DNA of 64,000 nucleotides from CADEFQ01 sp050249415. GTDB taxonomy: Bacteria; Pseudomonadota; Gammaproteobacteria; Steroidobacterales; Steroidobacteraceae. The position numbers and the translations under genes are program-made. The stretch lies in NCBI GenBank assembly GCA_050249415.1, contig JBFWQO010000012.1, positions 1 to 64,000 on the forward strand, given 5' to 3'. Each line of letters opens with the position of its first letter. The first letter of the stretch is position 1. The notes beneath the pieces were generated by a model. The model ran no database searches, had not been told where the DNA came from, and was given only the letters and a program-made list of their open reading frames with translations. Below, in pieces: positions 36,620 to 44,772 of this stretch.

Positions 36620-37487
36620 CGAACTGGAGCTGTTCGTCGCCGCGGTGGCGATCGGCGCCAGCGGCTACGTGATGTGGCGCCGGAACATGCGTGCCATCGG
36701 GCTGATGGAAGGCACCGCCACCTCGCGCGTCGCGACCGCCGCCAAGGGCTATGTCGAGTTGTTCGGCACGGCGCGTAGCGCGGGCGGCGCGCCGGTGCGC
36801 GACCCGGTGCAGTTGCAGCCATGCCTCTGGTTCAAGGTCGTCGCCGAGCGTCGCAGCGGCAACAAGTGGGAGGTGACACGACGCGAGTCGAGCACCGAAC
36901 CGCTGGCACTCGAGGACGGGACCGGATCGTGCCTGATCCTGCCGGGCGAGGCGAAGATCGACGAGGAGCAGGATCCGGATGCCGTGGTGCCCGACGGCTC
37001 GTCCCGCCGGCACAGGATCTGGCGCGTCGTGGACGGCGATCCGCTGTATGCGCTCGGCTTCCTGGAGCGCCGCGATCCACCGCGCGCCGGCCCGGCCCCC
37101 GGGAGTGTCGCCGCCGACCAGGCGGGGATCGAGCTGCTGCGGGTATGGAAGCGCGACCAGTCGCGACTGCTGCAGCGCTTCGATGCGGATCACAATGGCC
37201 GCATCGATGCCGCGGAATGGGAACGCGCGCGGCTCGCCGCTCGCGACGCGGTGGCTGCTGATATCGCGCGCGATGACGCGCAGGCGCGCGCCGCCGCCAC
37301 CGCCGCCCCCGATGGGCATATCGCCTACCGGTTGCGGCCTCCGCACGACGACCGCCCGCTGCTGGTCTCGAGCCGACCGGAGGCCGACGTGCTCCGGCGC
37401 ATCAGGCGGCGCTCCTGGCTCGGGCTCGCCATGTTCGTCGGCGGTACACTCTATCTGCTCTACGGCCTCGGCCAGTACCTCACATGA
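36612..37487 (+). CDS. GIDE/BAM-domain membrane protein with an EF-hand
   Basis: 291 residues. An N-terminal membrane helix (about 5-22) and a C-terminal one (about 268-289) flank a cytoplasmic or periplasmic domain of the GIDE type (beside-a-membrane domain of the MUL1 E3 ligase: ATAAKGYVELFGTARS, then CLWFKVVAERR and LEDGTGSCLILPGEA). There is no RING. Residues 191-202 form an EF-hand loop (DADHNGRIDAAE) with the canonical 1-3-5-7-9-12 ligand pattern. Starts within the end of the second lemA gene and overlaps yceH by 4 bases. The trio probably forms one membrane assembly, possibly Ca2+-sensitive (inference). Confidence 0.78.
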   Translation: MSDELELFVAAVAIGASGYVMWRRNMRAIGLMEGTATSRVATAAKGYVELFGTARSAGGAPVRDPVQLQPCLWFKVVAERRSGNKWEVTRRESSTEPLALEDGTGSCLILPGEAKIDEEQDPDAVVPDGSSRRHRIWRVVDGDPLYALGFLERRDPPRAGPAPGSVAADQAGIELLRVWKRDQSRLLQRFDADHNGRIDAAEWERARLAARDAVAADIARDDAQARAAATAAPDGHIAYRLRPPHDDRPLLVSSRPEADVLRRIRRRSWLGLAMFVGGTLYLLYGLGQYLT

Positions 37488-38158
37488 AGATTGAACTCAC
37501 CGCGATCGAAGTCCGCGTCATCGGCTGCCTCATCGAAAAGCAGGTCGCGACGCCCGACCAGTATCCGTTGTCGCTGAACGCCTTGACGAACGCCTGCAAC
37601 CAGAAGAGCAATCGCGACCCGGTGCTCGCGCTCGGCGAAGACGACGTGCAGCGCACGCTCGATGGGCTGTCGCGCAGGCACCTCGTGATCGAACGCTCGG
37701 GCTTCGGCAGCCGCGTACCGAAGTACCAGCAATGCTTCTGCAACACCGAGTACGGATCGCTGCGGTTCACGCCCGTCGAGCTCGGCATCGTCTGCGAACT
37801 GATGCTGCGCGGCCCGCAGACGCCGGGCGAACTGCGCAGCCGCGTACCGCGCCTCGCGTCCCTGGGCGATCCGGGCGACGTCGAGGCCGCATTGCAGGCG
37901 CTCGCGACGCGCGATGCGGGCGCCATCGTCGTGCGCCTCGCGCGTGAGCCGGGACGACGCGATTCCTGTTACGCGCACCTCTTCTCGGGCCCGATCGCGG
38001 CGGACACCGCCGCCGTCGCGCCGGTCACATCGGCGGGTGCGCCGGCCGGCCACCTGGGTTCGGCATCGACCGCCGATCGCCTCGATCGCCTGGAGGCAGA
38101 GGTGCAGGCGCTGCGCGCCGAACTCGAGGACCTGAAACGTCGCGATCCGGGCGCGTGA
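37484..38158 (+). CDS. yceH: YceH family (DUF480) protein
   Basis: 224 residues. Two winged-helix domains characteristic of YceH: LTAIEVRVIGCLIEKQVATPDQYPLS, the NACNQKSNRDPV signature, then LGIVCELMLRGPQTPGELRSR; a C-terminal leucine-rich coiled coil (DRLEAEVQALRAELEDL). The cellular role is unknown. ATGA overlap with the GIDE gene implies co-translation. On the opposite strand a GST remnant begins just past its stop. Confidence 0.92.
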   Translation: MKIELTAIEVRVIGCLIEKQVATPDQYPLSLNALTNACNQKSNRDPVLALGEDDVQRTLDGLSRRHLVIERSGFGSRVPKYQQCFCNTEYGSLRFTPVELGIVCELMLRGPQTPGELRSRVPRLASLGDPGDVEAALQALATRDAGAIVVRLAREPGRRDSCYAHLFSGPIAADTAAVAPVTSAGAPAGHLGSASTADRLDRLEAEVQALRAELEDLKRRDPGA

Positions 38159-38159
38159 A

Positions 38160-38357
38160 CCGGCTCAGGCCCGCGGCGCAAACCACGGCATATGCGGCGT
38201 CGTCGAGTGCGAGCGCCGGCACGCGCCCGAGCGGGCTGTAGCCTGCGAATGCCCGTCCGACCGGCCAGTCGAGGCGCTCGTGCGGCAGCCCGTGGAGCTG
38301 CGGCGCGATGGCGAAGCGTCGTACGAACGGCGAATCGAGCATGCCGACGAGTCGCAT
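38160..38357 (-). pseudogene. glutathione S-transferase, N-terminal fragment
   Basis: The first about 55 residues from the ATG at 38357 read as the thioredoxin-like GST domain (MRLVGMLDSPFVRRFAIA, then YSPLGRVPALALDD with the cis-proline VPAL). After DD the similarity stops, where a GST would read a glutathione-binding E/DS motif and then about 140 more residues. The frame runs on into the antisense strand of yceH without family features. It is best read as a decayed GST truncated by a deletion at the yceH end. The active serine of GST-like MLDSPF is still present. Confidence 0.7.
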
Positions 38358-38394
38358 TTTTCCGCTACGATGACGCTCCGAGGAGGCCCGTAGT

Positions 38395-39234
38395 GTGGCG
38401 GTTTTGAACGCGCGTATCGAGTCGCTCGCGTATTACCCGGTCAAAGGCTGTCACCGCATCGAGTGCCCTGCGCTCGATCTCGTACCGTCGGGCGTGCGCG
38501 GCGATCGCGAGTGGATGATCGTCGGGCCCGGGGACCAGTTCGTCAGCCAGCGTACCGACGCAGTGCTCGCAACCATCGTTCCCGTCCCGGGCGACGACGC
38601 ACTCACCCTGTCGGCCCCGGGGCGCCCGCCGCTGCAGGTGCCGCTCACACTGCGTGGCGAGCGCCGTATCGTGCGCATCTGGAAGGATACCTGTGCCGCC
38701 GACGACATGGGCGACGCTGCGGCGGCCTGGCTCACCGCGGTCGCCGGCCGTCCGCTGCGACTCGTGCGTTTCGCGGCCGATGGCGAACGCCACGCGGACA
38801 GGGCCTGGGCGCGCGACGATTTCGCGCCGGTGAAGTTCACGGATGCCTATCCGGTGCTCATCACACAGACCGCCTCGCTCGGCGCGCTGAACGCCGCGCT
38901 CGGCGCCGCGAGCGAGGGCCCGCTGCCGATGAATCGCTTTCGACCGAACGTCGTGCTCGGCGGGCTCGCGGCCTGGGACGAAGACCGGATCGAACGCGTG
39001 CGGATCGGAGGCGCATTGCTGCGCCTCGCGAAGCCGAGCACGCGCTGCATCGTGACGACGACGAACCAGGACAGCGGCGCGCGAGGCGTCGAGCCGCTGC
39101 CGACCCTGAAGAGGCTGCGCTGGAACGGCGGCCTGAAGGGCGTGACCTTCGGCGTGAACGCGACCGTGCTGCAACCAGGTACGGTGCGGGTCGGTGACGT
39201 GGCCGAGATCGCCTGGCGCGAGTTCACCGCCTAG
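38395..39234 (+). CDS. MOSC domain protein with N-terminal beta barrel
   Basis: 279 residues from a GTG with a perfect AGGAGG site at 8 bases. MOSC N-terminal beta-barrel (IESLAYYPVKGCHRIECPAL) followed by the MOSC fold (TDAYPVLITQTASLGALNAAL, MNRFRPNVVLGG, STRCIVTTTNQDSGARGVEPL with the conserved Cys that binds molybdenum cofactor or carries sulfur). Such proteins (YcbX-like without the ferredoxin domain) reduce N-hydroxylated compounds with Moco. No ferredoxin domain is fused here, so an external electron donor would be needed. Ends on a CTAG shared with the DUF2779 gene. Confidence 0.9.
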   Translation: MAVLNARIESLAYYPVKGCHRIECPALDLVPSGVRGDREWMIVGPGDQFVSQRTDAVLATIVPVPGDDALTLSAPGRPPLQVPLTLRGERRIVRIWKDTCAADDMGDAAAAWLTAVAGRPLRLVRFAADGERHADRAWARDDFAPVKFTDAYPVLITQTASLGALNAALGAASEGPLPMNRFRPNVVLGGLAAWDEDRIERVRIGGALLRLAKPSTRCIVTTTNQDSGARGVEPLPTLKRLRWNGGLKGVTFGVNATVLQPGTVRVGDVAEIAWREFTA

Positions 39235-40577
39235 CCCGCGAGGAATCGCGCGAGGCAAACGAGCGCCCACGTATCCTGCCGGCAGTATTCGCGCAACGCG
39301 GTCTCGAGCGCCGCACGACGGGCCTCGTCCGTTACACCCGCACGCAGCTCGAGGAATGCGAGTTGCGCGCCCTCTCCTTCCTGCACTTCACCGAGGCGGG
39401 AGTAGGCGAGTTCCGGCGCGATGGTCGGGATCACGGCCTTCAGCGACCACGAACCCTGCATCCGCGGGTCGTAATAGGCTTGCTTCGTGATGGGCCACAG
39501 GTCGACGAGGCGTGCCCGCAGCGCCACGAGCCCGGGTGCCTCCGACGGTGCGAGGCGCGCGAGCAGTTCGAGCGCGCGCGCCTCGAACGACGCGTTGTAC
39601 GCAAAGACCGGCCCCGCCGGGGGCGCCGCGCACAGCAACGCGCTGGAGAGTGCGGTGAAGTCGCCGAAGCTCTGGCTCGCGAGATACGCCGCGTGCTGCA
39701 CGCCGCCCGCCGCGTCTTCGACATGCAGCGACCATTGGAAGGGCAACTGTTCGTACGGGCGCGTGCCGATGATCTCCGGCACGGCAAATGCGATCGTCTC
39801 GAAATCGAGGTAGGCGCGCGGCCAGGGCGCGCGGCGCAGTGGATCCGCTGCGGAACGATCGATGACACGTGAGCCCGCACGCACGCGCCCGTCACGGTGC
39901 GACGACAGGTCCGGCGGCGGCGCCCCGGCGGAGCAACGCGCGATGAAAGGGCACGGCCATGGTGTGTGGCATTGCGGCCCCATGGCAATCGCGGGCGCCG
40001 AACGTTCCGCCATCACGCGATGCAGGGCGACGGCTTCGTCGCCGAGCGTCGGCAGGATCGCCTCGACCTGCGCCGTGACGTCCGCTTCGCTGGCGAGCCC
40101 GGCGTAATCGCCTTTGCGCTCCAGCATGAACGTGCTGTCCACGTGCGCGATCGAGACCCGCTGCACGGGCACGCGTGCGCCGCGCAGCACGAGCGCCTGG
40201 AAGGCGGCGTCGGGGATGTGCTCGGCTTTGACCTGCGTCGATGCCTTCACTTCGACCAGCTCGGCGATACCGCGGTCGCGCCGCAGGATATCCGCGATCA
40301 CCGCGAACTCGCCGTGCCGTACCGCCGGCTGGTGCAACACTCGCGCAGTGCCCGCCGCCAGGACGCGGGTCGTTTCCGCGATGGCAGCCGGCATGCCCCG
40401 ATTGCGCGCTATCACGCGGCCGGGCACGAGTTCGCGCATCAAAGTGTCGAAGACCCGGCCTTGCCGGATCGCCATGCTGTCGGGCGCCCGCGTCCGGAGC
40501 GGCGCGTTGACCTCGAACCAGAGGCGTTTCGGGCATTGCCGGCCCGCCATGAAGCGGGACTTGGTGAGCCAGGCCAT
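39231..40577 (-). CDS. DUF2779 protein: Cas4-like PD-(D/E)XK nuclease joined to DEDD-type exonuclease domain
   Basis: 448 residues from the ATG at 40577. N-terminal half: SKSRFMAGRQCPKRLW-type opening (here TKSRFMAGRQCPKRLW, Cys15), then the PD-(D/E)XK pattern with Asp96 (IADILRR), Glu109 and Lys111 (ELVEVKAS), and a cysteine set Cys203, Cys209, Cys215 (QCHTPWPCPFIARC), which with Cys15 could hold a 4Fe-4S cluster as in Cas4/AddB. C-terminal half: DEDD-like residues Asp258-Glu260 (YLDFETI), Asn328-Glu332 (YNASFE) and Tyr431/Asp435 (YCRQDTW). TATAAG seven bases upstream (40590-40585) suggests a leaderless message. Likely a DNA-processing enzyme; not near CRISPR genes. Confidence 0.82.
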   Translation of the reverse strand: MAWLTKSRFMAGRQCPKRLWFEVNAPLRTRAPDSMAIRQGRVFDTLMRELVPGRVIARNRGMPAAIAETTRVLAAGTARVLHQPAVRHGEFAVIADILRRDRGIAELVEVKASTQVKAEHIPDAAFQALVLRGARVPVQRVSIAHVDSTFMLERKGDYAGLASEADVTAQVEAILPTLGDEAVALHRVMAERSAPAIAMGPQCHTPWPCPFIARCSAGAPPPDLSSHRDGRVRAGSRVIDRSAADPLRRAPWPRAYLDFETIAFAVPEIIGTRPYEQLPFQWSLHVEDAAGGVQHAAYLASQSFGDFTALSSALLCAAPPAGPVFAYNASFEARALELLARLAPSEAPGLVALRARLVDLWPITKQAYYDPRMQGSWSLKAVIPTIAPELAYSRLGEVQEGEGAQLAFLELRAGVTDEARRAALETALREYCRQDTWALVCLARFLAG

Positions 40578-40646
40578 GCGATCGCTTATACCGAAATTCG
40601 CCGAGGCGTTGTCGCGCCGCCGTCGTGACCGACTATGCTCACCGGC

Positions 40647-41567
40647 ATGACCCCCGCGCTGTGGATGGCGGCACTGCTCCTGCAACAGCCCGACGTGCAG
40701 GCACCGCCGCCGGAATCACCCACGGAAGAAGTGATCATCGCGGCACCCGAACCCCGTTACGTCGCGCCGACCCTGCGCGATCGCATCGGCCGGGTGTGGG
40801 CGCCCGTTTATGTGAACGGTGCGGGCCCGTTGCGGCTCGTGCTCGACACGGGGGCGAGCCGCTCGGCGATCACCGCCGAGGCCGCGGCGCGACTCGGCCT
40901 GCCGGTCGAGGGCGCGCCCACCGTGCTGCTGCGAGGCATGACCGGCGAGGCGCAGGTGCCATTGATCGACGTCGAAAGCCTCGAGATCGGCGACCTCATC
41001 GTCGACCCGGCGAAACTGCTCGTGGTGCAGGATGCGTTCGGCGGCGCCGAGGGCGTGCTCGCCGCGCGCGGCCTCGAGGACCGGCGCATCCTCATCGAGT
41101 TCCGCAAGGACCGCATCGAGATCGTGCGTTCCCGCAACCAGCGCGCACCCGCCGGATTCACGGTGTTGCGGCTCCGGTTGATCCGCGGCCATGTACCGAG
41201 CGTGGAGGCGGTGGTCGGCCGCATCGCCGTCAAGGCCATCATCGACACCGGCGCACAACTGACGACCGGCAACCTCGCGCTGCGCGATGCGCTGCTCGCG
41301 CGCCGCCGTCTCGATGAGAAGCTTGACAAGCTGATCGGCGTCACCGGTGATGTACAGGAAGGGCCCACGAGCCGTGTGCCGCCGATCTACCTCGGCAACG
41401 TGCAGGTCAGCAATGCGCAGATCACGTTCGTCGATCTTTACATATTCAGACATTGGCGACTCACGGACGAGCCCGCGATCATGCTCGGCATGGACGTGCT
41501 CGGCGTACTCGACACGCTGATCCTCGATTACCGGCGGCACGAAATGCAGATCAGGCTCGTGAGGTAG
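40647..41567 (+). CDS. secreted retropepsin-like aspartyl protease with two DTG lobes
   Basis: 306 residues from the ATG at 40647 (an earlier ATG at 40635 overlaps the -10-like TATGCT and is rejected). A short hydrophobic leader precedes two retropepsin-type lobes: LVLDTGASRSAIT (Asp67) and IIDTGAQLTTGN (Asp200), each followed by the typical hydrophobic-hydrophobic-Gly turn (IGDLIVD; MLGMDVLG). Two lobes in one chain give both catalytic aspartates without dimerisation, like pepsin. Divergent from the DUF2779 gene, 69 bases between the starts. Confidence 0.82.
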   Translation: MTPALWMAALLLQQPDVQAPPPESPTEEVIIAAPEPRYVAPTLRDRIGRVWAPVYVNGAGPLRLVLDTGASRSAITAEAAARLGLPVEGAPTVLLRGMTGEAQVPLIDVESLEIGDLIVDPAKLLVVQDAFGGAEGVLAARGLEDRRILIEFRKDRIEIVRSRNQRAPAGFTVLRLRLIRGHVPSVEAVVGRIAVKAIIDTGAQLTTGNLALRDALLARRRLDEKLDKLIGVTGDVQEGPTSRVPPIYLGNVQVSNAQITFVDLYIFRHWRLTDEPAIMLGMDVLGVLDTLILDYRRHEMQIRLVR

Positions 41568-41688
41568 CCACCGCCTGCGCCGACCTTGACCCCGGCGAGT
41601 GACAGGCATAGGTTCCGCAGTCTTCGCGTGCCAGGCCGGCACTGGGCGTGCACGAGACCTGGTGGCATCACCAACAGGGGAACTGCAC

Positions 41689-42804
41689 ATGACAATTCTT
41701 CGAGCCGGATGGCGCGTCGGTGCCCTCCTCGGCGCACTCATGGTTGCGGGCGGCGCCTTCGCCGCCACGCGTGTCGAAACCATCGCACAGGGGCTGGTCA
41801 ATCCGCGCGGCATCGCGCTCGCGCCGAACGGCTGGCTCTATGTCGCGGAAGCCGGCAGCGGTGGATCGGGGCGATGCATCCCGTCGCCGGAGCAAGGGCA
41901 GCCGCCGCGCTGTTATGGCGAGACGGGCGCGCTGACCCGGATCGATCCGGACGGCATCGCACCACCGCGGCGCGTAGTGACCGGCTTGCCCTCGATGGCC
42001 GCGGCGGGCGGATTTGCAGCGACGAGCGGGCCGGTCGATGTCGACTTCTTCGGCATGCAGGCCTACGTCGTGATGGGTTGGGGCGGAGATCCGGCAGCGC
42101 GCGCAGGAGTCGGACCCAAGTCCTCACTTTTCGGGACATTGTTGCGGGTGCTGCCGGGCGGCCACGTCTGGCAGGTTGCCGATATCGCCGGCCACGAGGC
42201 GCGCGACAACCCGGACGGCACCGACATCGACTCGAATCCCTATGGTGTCCTTGCGTTGCCGGGACGGCAGATCGTCGCCGACGCCGGCGGGAATTCGCTG
42301 GTGGAGCGCAGCCTGTCCCACGCGTGGTTCCGGCCGCACCGCAGCACGCGTACCTTCGCGGTGCTGCCGCGCACTGCCGCCGACCTCGATGCGGTGGCCA
42401 CCACGGTCGTCGAGGGGCCTGGCGGCTATATATACGCCGGTGAGCTCACCGGCGCGCCGTTCTTCCGCGGCGCCTCCACGATCTATCGCATCGCGCCGCA
42501 CGGAGGCGATCCCGAGCCGTACGTGAGCGGGCTCACCGCCGTCGTCGACATGGCCTTCGACCGCCGCGGGACGCTCTATATCGTCGAGATTGCGAGCGGG
42601 CTCGTGCCGGGCCCCGGCGCGGATCCCGGGGTCGGGGTCGGGCGACTGCTGCGCAGGAAGCGCAACGGGCCGGTGGAGGTCGTGCTCGACCAGGGCCTCG
42701 TGTTTCCGTCAGGGCTTGCGATCGCGCACGACGGCACGTTGTACCTGACGAACTACGGCGTGTTCCCGGGCGGCGGCGAGGTGCTGAAAGTGACGATCGA
42801 CTGA
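41689..42804 (+). CDS. ScyD/ScyE-family secreted beta-propeller-like protein
   Basis: 371 residues, signal peptide (VGALLGALMVAGGAFA), AGGGG site before the ATG. The body carries SMP-30/NHL-like propeller strands (GLVNPRGIALAPNGWLYVAEAG, SNPYGVLALPGRQIVADAGGN, VVDMAFDRRGTLYIVEIASG, PSGLAIAHDGTLYLTNYG). It matches the ScyD/ScyE family named after cyanobacterial scytonemin clusters, but such genes are common outside those pathways and no scytonemin gene is present. A strong terminator hairpin follows. Confidence 0.8.
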   Translation: MTILRAGWRVGALLGALMVAGGAFAATRVETIAQGLVNPRGIALAPNGWLYVAEAGSGGSGRCIPSPEQGQPPRCYGETGALTRIDPDGIAPPRRVVTGLPSMAAAGGFAATSGPVDVDFFGMQAYVVMGWGGDPAARAGVGPKSSLFGTLLRVLPGGHVWQVADIAGHEARDNPDGTDIDSNPYGVLALPGRQIVADAGGNSLVERSLSHAWFRPHRSTRTFAVLPRTAADLDAVATTVVEGPGGYIYAGELTGAPFFRGASTIYRIAPHGGDPEPYVSGLTAVVDMAFDRRGTLYIVEIASGLVPGPGADPGVGVGRLLRRKRNGPVEVVLDQGLVFPSGLAIAHDGTLYLTNYGVFPGGGEVLKVTID

Positions 42805-42815
42805 GCGGGGATGCG

Positions 42816-42854
42816 AAGCCGCGCCGCGCGCGGGCCACCGTGCGGCGCGGCTTT
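42816..42854 (+). terminator. intrinsic-type terminator after the ScyD-like gene
   Basis: AAGCCGCGCCGC (42816-42827) pairs perfectly with GCGGCGCGGCTT (42842-42853) over 12 bases around a 14-base loop, followed by one more T. The T-tract is short, so efficiency is uncertain, but it is the best hairpin at a gene end in the window. Confidence 0.6.
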
Positions 42855-42889
42855 GCAGCCGCGGCGGCCATTGCAGCACAATCGTCGCC

Positions 42890-43090
42890 ATGAATCGCGG
42901 GCTCGTGCTGCTCGGCGTGCTGGTCGTCTTCGCCGGAGTGTACTGGGCGCGGCTGCGGACCCTGCCGTTCTTCCGCCTGCCCGGCGACATCGTGATCGAC
43001 CGGCCGGGGCTCCGGTTCTTCTTTCCGATCACGACGATGCTGCTCGTGAGCGCGGCGGTATCAGTGGTACTCTGGCTGTGGCGGCGCTGA
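42890..43090 (+). CDS. DUF2905 small membrane protein
   Basis: 66 residues with two membrane helices (LVLLGVLVVFAGVYW and FPITTMLLVSAAVSVVLWLW) joined by the family motif LPFFRLPGDIVIDRPGLRFFFP. DUF2905 proteins are widespread and uncharacterised. CACAAT sits 7 bases before the ATG (42877-42882), and no Shine-Dalgarno is visible, consistent with leaderless translation. Confidence 0.88.
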   Translation: MNRGLVLLGVLVVFAGVYWARLRTLPFFRLPGDIVIDRPGLRFFFPITTMLLVSAAVSVVLWLWRR

Positions 43091-43136
43091 AGGTTCTTTC
43101 CGGCCCGCCCGCGTGGAAATACGCGAGAATCCTGCC

Positions 43137-43475
43137 ATGACCTCCGACAGGGACTCCCTGCTCGACCTGCGTGACGCCCTGCGCCGCTTCGCCGCCGAGA
43201 GGGATTGGGACCAGTTCCACTCACCGAAGAACCTCGCAGCGGCATTGTCCGTGGAGGCGGCCGAACTGCTCGAACACTACCAATGGAGCGAGACGGCCGC
43301 GCACCCCGCCGGGGTGCGTGAGGAACTCGCGGATGTGCTCCTCTACCTCATCCGGCTCGCCGACAAACTCGAAGTCGACCTCGCCGCCGCCGCACGCGAC
43401 AAGATCGCGCTCAATGCGAGGAAGTATCCGGTCGAGAAGGCGCGCGGCAACCCGCGCAAGTACGACCGCCTCTAG
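43137..43475 (+). CDS. MazG-like nucleotide pyrophosphohydrolase
   Basis: 112 residues, a single MazG-type helical domain. Hydrolyses (d)NTPs, probably non-canonical ones, to monophosphates. The metal site EXXE...EXXD is visible as VEAAELLEHYQW and EELADVLLYLIRLADKL. It matches the short RS21-C6/dCTPase-like subgroup. GAGAAT lies six bases before the ATG. An earlier in-frame ATG at 43113 has no support. Confidence 0.9.
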   Translation: MTSDRDSLLDLRDALRRFAAERDWDQFHSPKNLAAALSVEAAELLEHYQWSETAAHPAGVREELADVLLYLIRLADKLEVDLAAAARDKIALNARKYPVEKARGNPRKYDRL

Positions 43476-43540
43476 CGCGATACTGAACGGCGCCACAATG
43501 ACCGCCGCAGGGGCGCGCGGGTTCTGTTACCGTTTCCATC

Positions 43541-44143
43541 ATGAGCGAAACCTTCATCCTGATCGACTTCGAGAACGTCCAGCCGAAGAATCTCGCGCAG
43601 ATGCGCGGTCGCCCGGTGCGCCTCAGGATATTCGTCGGCAGCCAGCAGGCGAAAGTGCCGTTCGATCTCGCACAGACAGTGCAGGCGCTCGGCGAACGCG
43701 CCGAGTACGTGCAGATTGCCGGCACCGGCCGCAACGCGCTCGACCTGCACATCGCCTATTACGTCGGCCGCCTCGTCGTGCAGCATCCGGGCGCGGAAAT
43801 CTACATCCTGTCGAAGGACCGTGACTACGACATCCTGTTGAAACACCTGCACGCCCAGGGCATCCGCTGCCACCGCAAGGCCTCGCTCGACGAAATCCCG
43901 GCCTTGAAGGTTCCCTCGGCGACGAAGCCCGCGGTCGCGCCCGATCGGCTCGCGCCGGTGATCACGCACCTGCGCAACCTCAAGGCGTCCCGTCCGCGCA
44001 AGGTGAAAACGCTCGCGAGCACGCTCAAGGCGCGCTTCGCCAAGGACGGCGGCGAACGCGAAGTACAGGCCCTCATCGAGGAGCTGCGCCAGCGCGGACT
44101 GATCGCCGTGGAGGCGACCAACGTCACCTATCGGCTGGATTAG
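43541..44143 (+). CDS. NYN-domain (PIN-like) protein
   Basis: 200 residues. N-terminal NYN/PIN-fold nuclease domain with the acidic residues of the fold (TFILIDFENVQ; RNALDLHIAYYVG; IYILSKDRDYDILL), then a basic linker and a C-terminal winged-helix-like region (ASTLKARFAKDGGEREVQALIEELRQRGLI). NYN proteins are predicted RNases. TACCGT is 7 bases before the ATG (43528-43533), the same hexamer and spacing as at 8545. No partner gene is evident. Confidence 0.88.
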   Translation: MSETFILIDFENVQPKNLAQMRGRPVRLRIFVGSQQAKVPFDLAQTVQALGERAEYVQIAGTGRNALDLHIAYYVGRLVVQHPGAEIYILSKDRDYDILLKHLHAQGIRCHRKASLDEIPALKVPSATKPAVAPDRLAPVITHLRNLKASRPRKVKTLASTLKARFAKDGGEREVQALIEELRQRGLIAVEATNVTYRLD

Positions 44144-44154
44144 CCCGATCCCGA

Positions 44155-44490
44155 ATGTCCACGCCCATCCACGAGAAGTATCCCGCCGCCTGTTACGCCG
44201 TGATCTGTCGTGACGCGCCCGACGGCGCCGAAAAGCGCAAGGCCGCCACGCCGGCACACTTTACGCACATCGAACGCATCCTCGACGAGATCCTCGTCGC
44301 CGGACCGCTGTTCGACGACGCGGGACAACGTGTGGTCGGCAGCATCCTCATTCTGCGAACGCAGAGCGCCGAGCGGGCGATGGCGCTCGTGGCGACCGAT
44401 CCCTACAACGAGGCGGGCGTGTGGGCGTCGGTCGAAGTGCGGCCGTTCCTGCCGGCCGCAGGCCGCTATGTCGGCGGGACGAGCTGGTAG
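44155..44490 (+). CDS. YciI-like protein
   Basis: 111 residues with the YciI ferredoxin-like fold (CYAVICRDAPDGAEKR, HFTHIERILDEILVAGPLFDD, SAERAMALVATDPYNEAGVW). YciI-type proteins are small enzymes or enzyme-like subunits with a His-Asp pair; activity here is unknown. The DPY-x3-GVW motif is intact. It lies 11 bases after the NYN gene and may share its message. Confidence 0.85.
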   Translation: MSTPIHEKYPAACYAVICRDAPDGAEKRKAATPAHFTHIERILDEILVAGPLFDDAGQRVVGSILILRTQSAERAMALVATDPYNEAGVWASVEVRPFLPAAGRYVGGTSW

Positions 44491-44523
44491 GCGCAGTGGC
44501 GGGCCGGGCGGGCGCGACGGCGA

Positions 44524-44772
44524 TCATTCGTCTTCCCACGGCTCCTTGCGACGCCGCGCGCGCGCGACACGCATCGCGGCTCCCGCGATGAACACGAGCG
44601 GCACGATCACCTGCCCGAAGCGTGCCGCGGTGCGCAGCACCGGTGGCCCTTCCACCCGCCGCAGCACGAGGAGCGCACCGAGCGCGAGGAGCACGTTCAG
44701 CCACCATGGCAGGCGGCTCACCGATTCGAGCAGGCCCTCGAGGAGTCCCGTGTGCCGCTGCCGGCCCCGCAT
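44524..44772 (-). CDS. small two-helix membrane protein
   Basis: 82 residues with two hydrophobic segments (WWLNVLLALGALLVL and FGQVIVPLVFIAGAAMRV) and a charged C-terminus. The opening (LLEGLLESVSRLPWWLNVLLA) looks like the membrane-anchoring N-terminus of Mrr-type restriction endonucleases, but the nuclease domain is absent, so it is either a separate small protein or a relic. Start codon shares one base with the stop of the DUF2167 gene (TGATG). Confidence 0.6.
   Translation of the reverse strand: MRGRQRHTGLLEGLLESVSRLPWWLNVLLALGALLVLRRVEGPPVLRTAARFGQVIVPLVFIAGAAMRVARARRRKEPWEDE

Noticed and set aside
36612..37487. GIDE-like protein as an active E3 ubiquitin ligase
   Set aside because: No RING domain and no ubiquitin system in bacteria of this kind; only the membrane-associated BAM-like domain is seen.
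39231..40577. Cas4 of a CRISPR system
   Set aside because: No cas1, cas2 or repeat array in the window, and the C-terminal exonuclease half points to the DUF2779 family instead.
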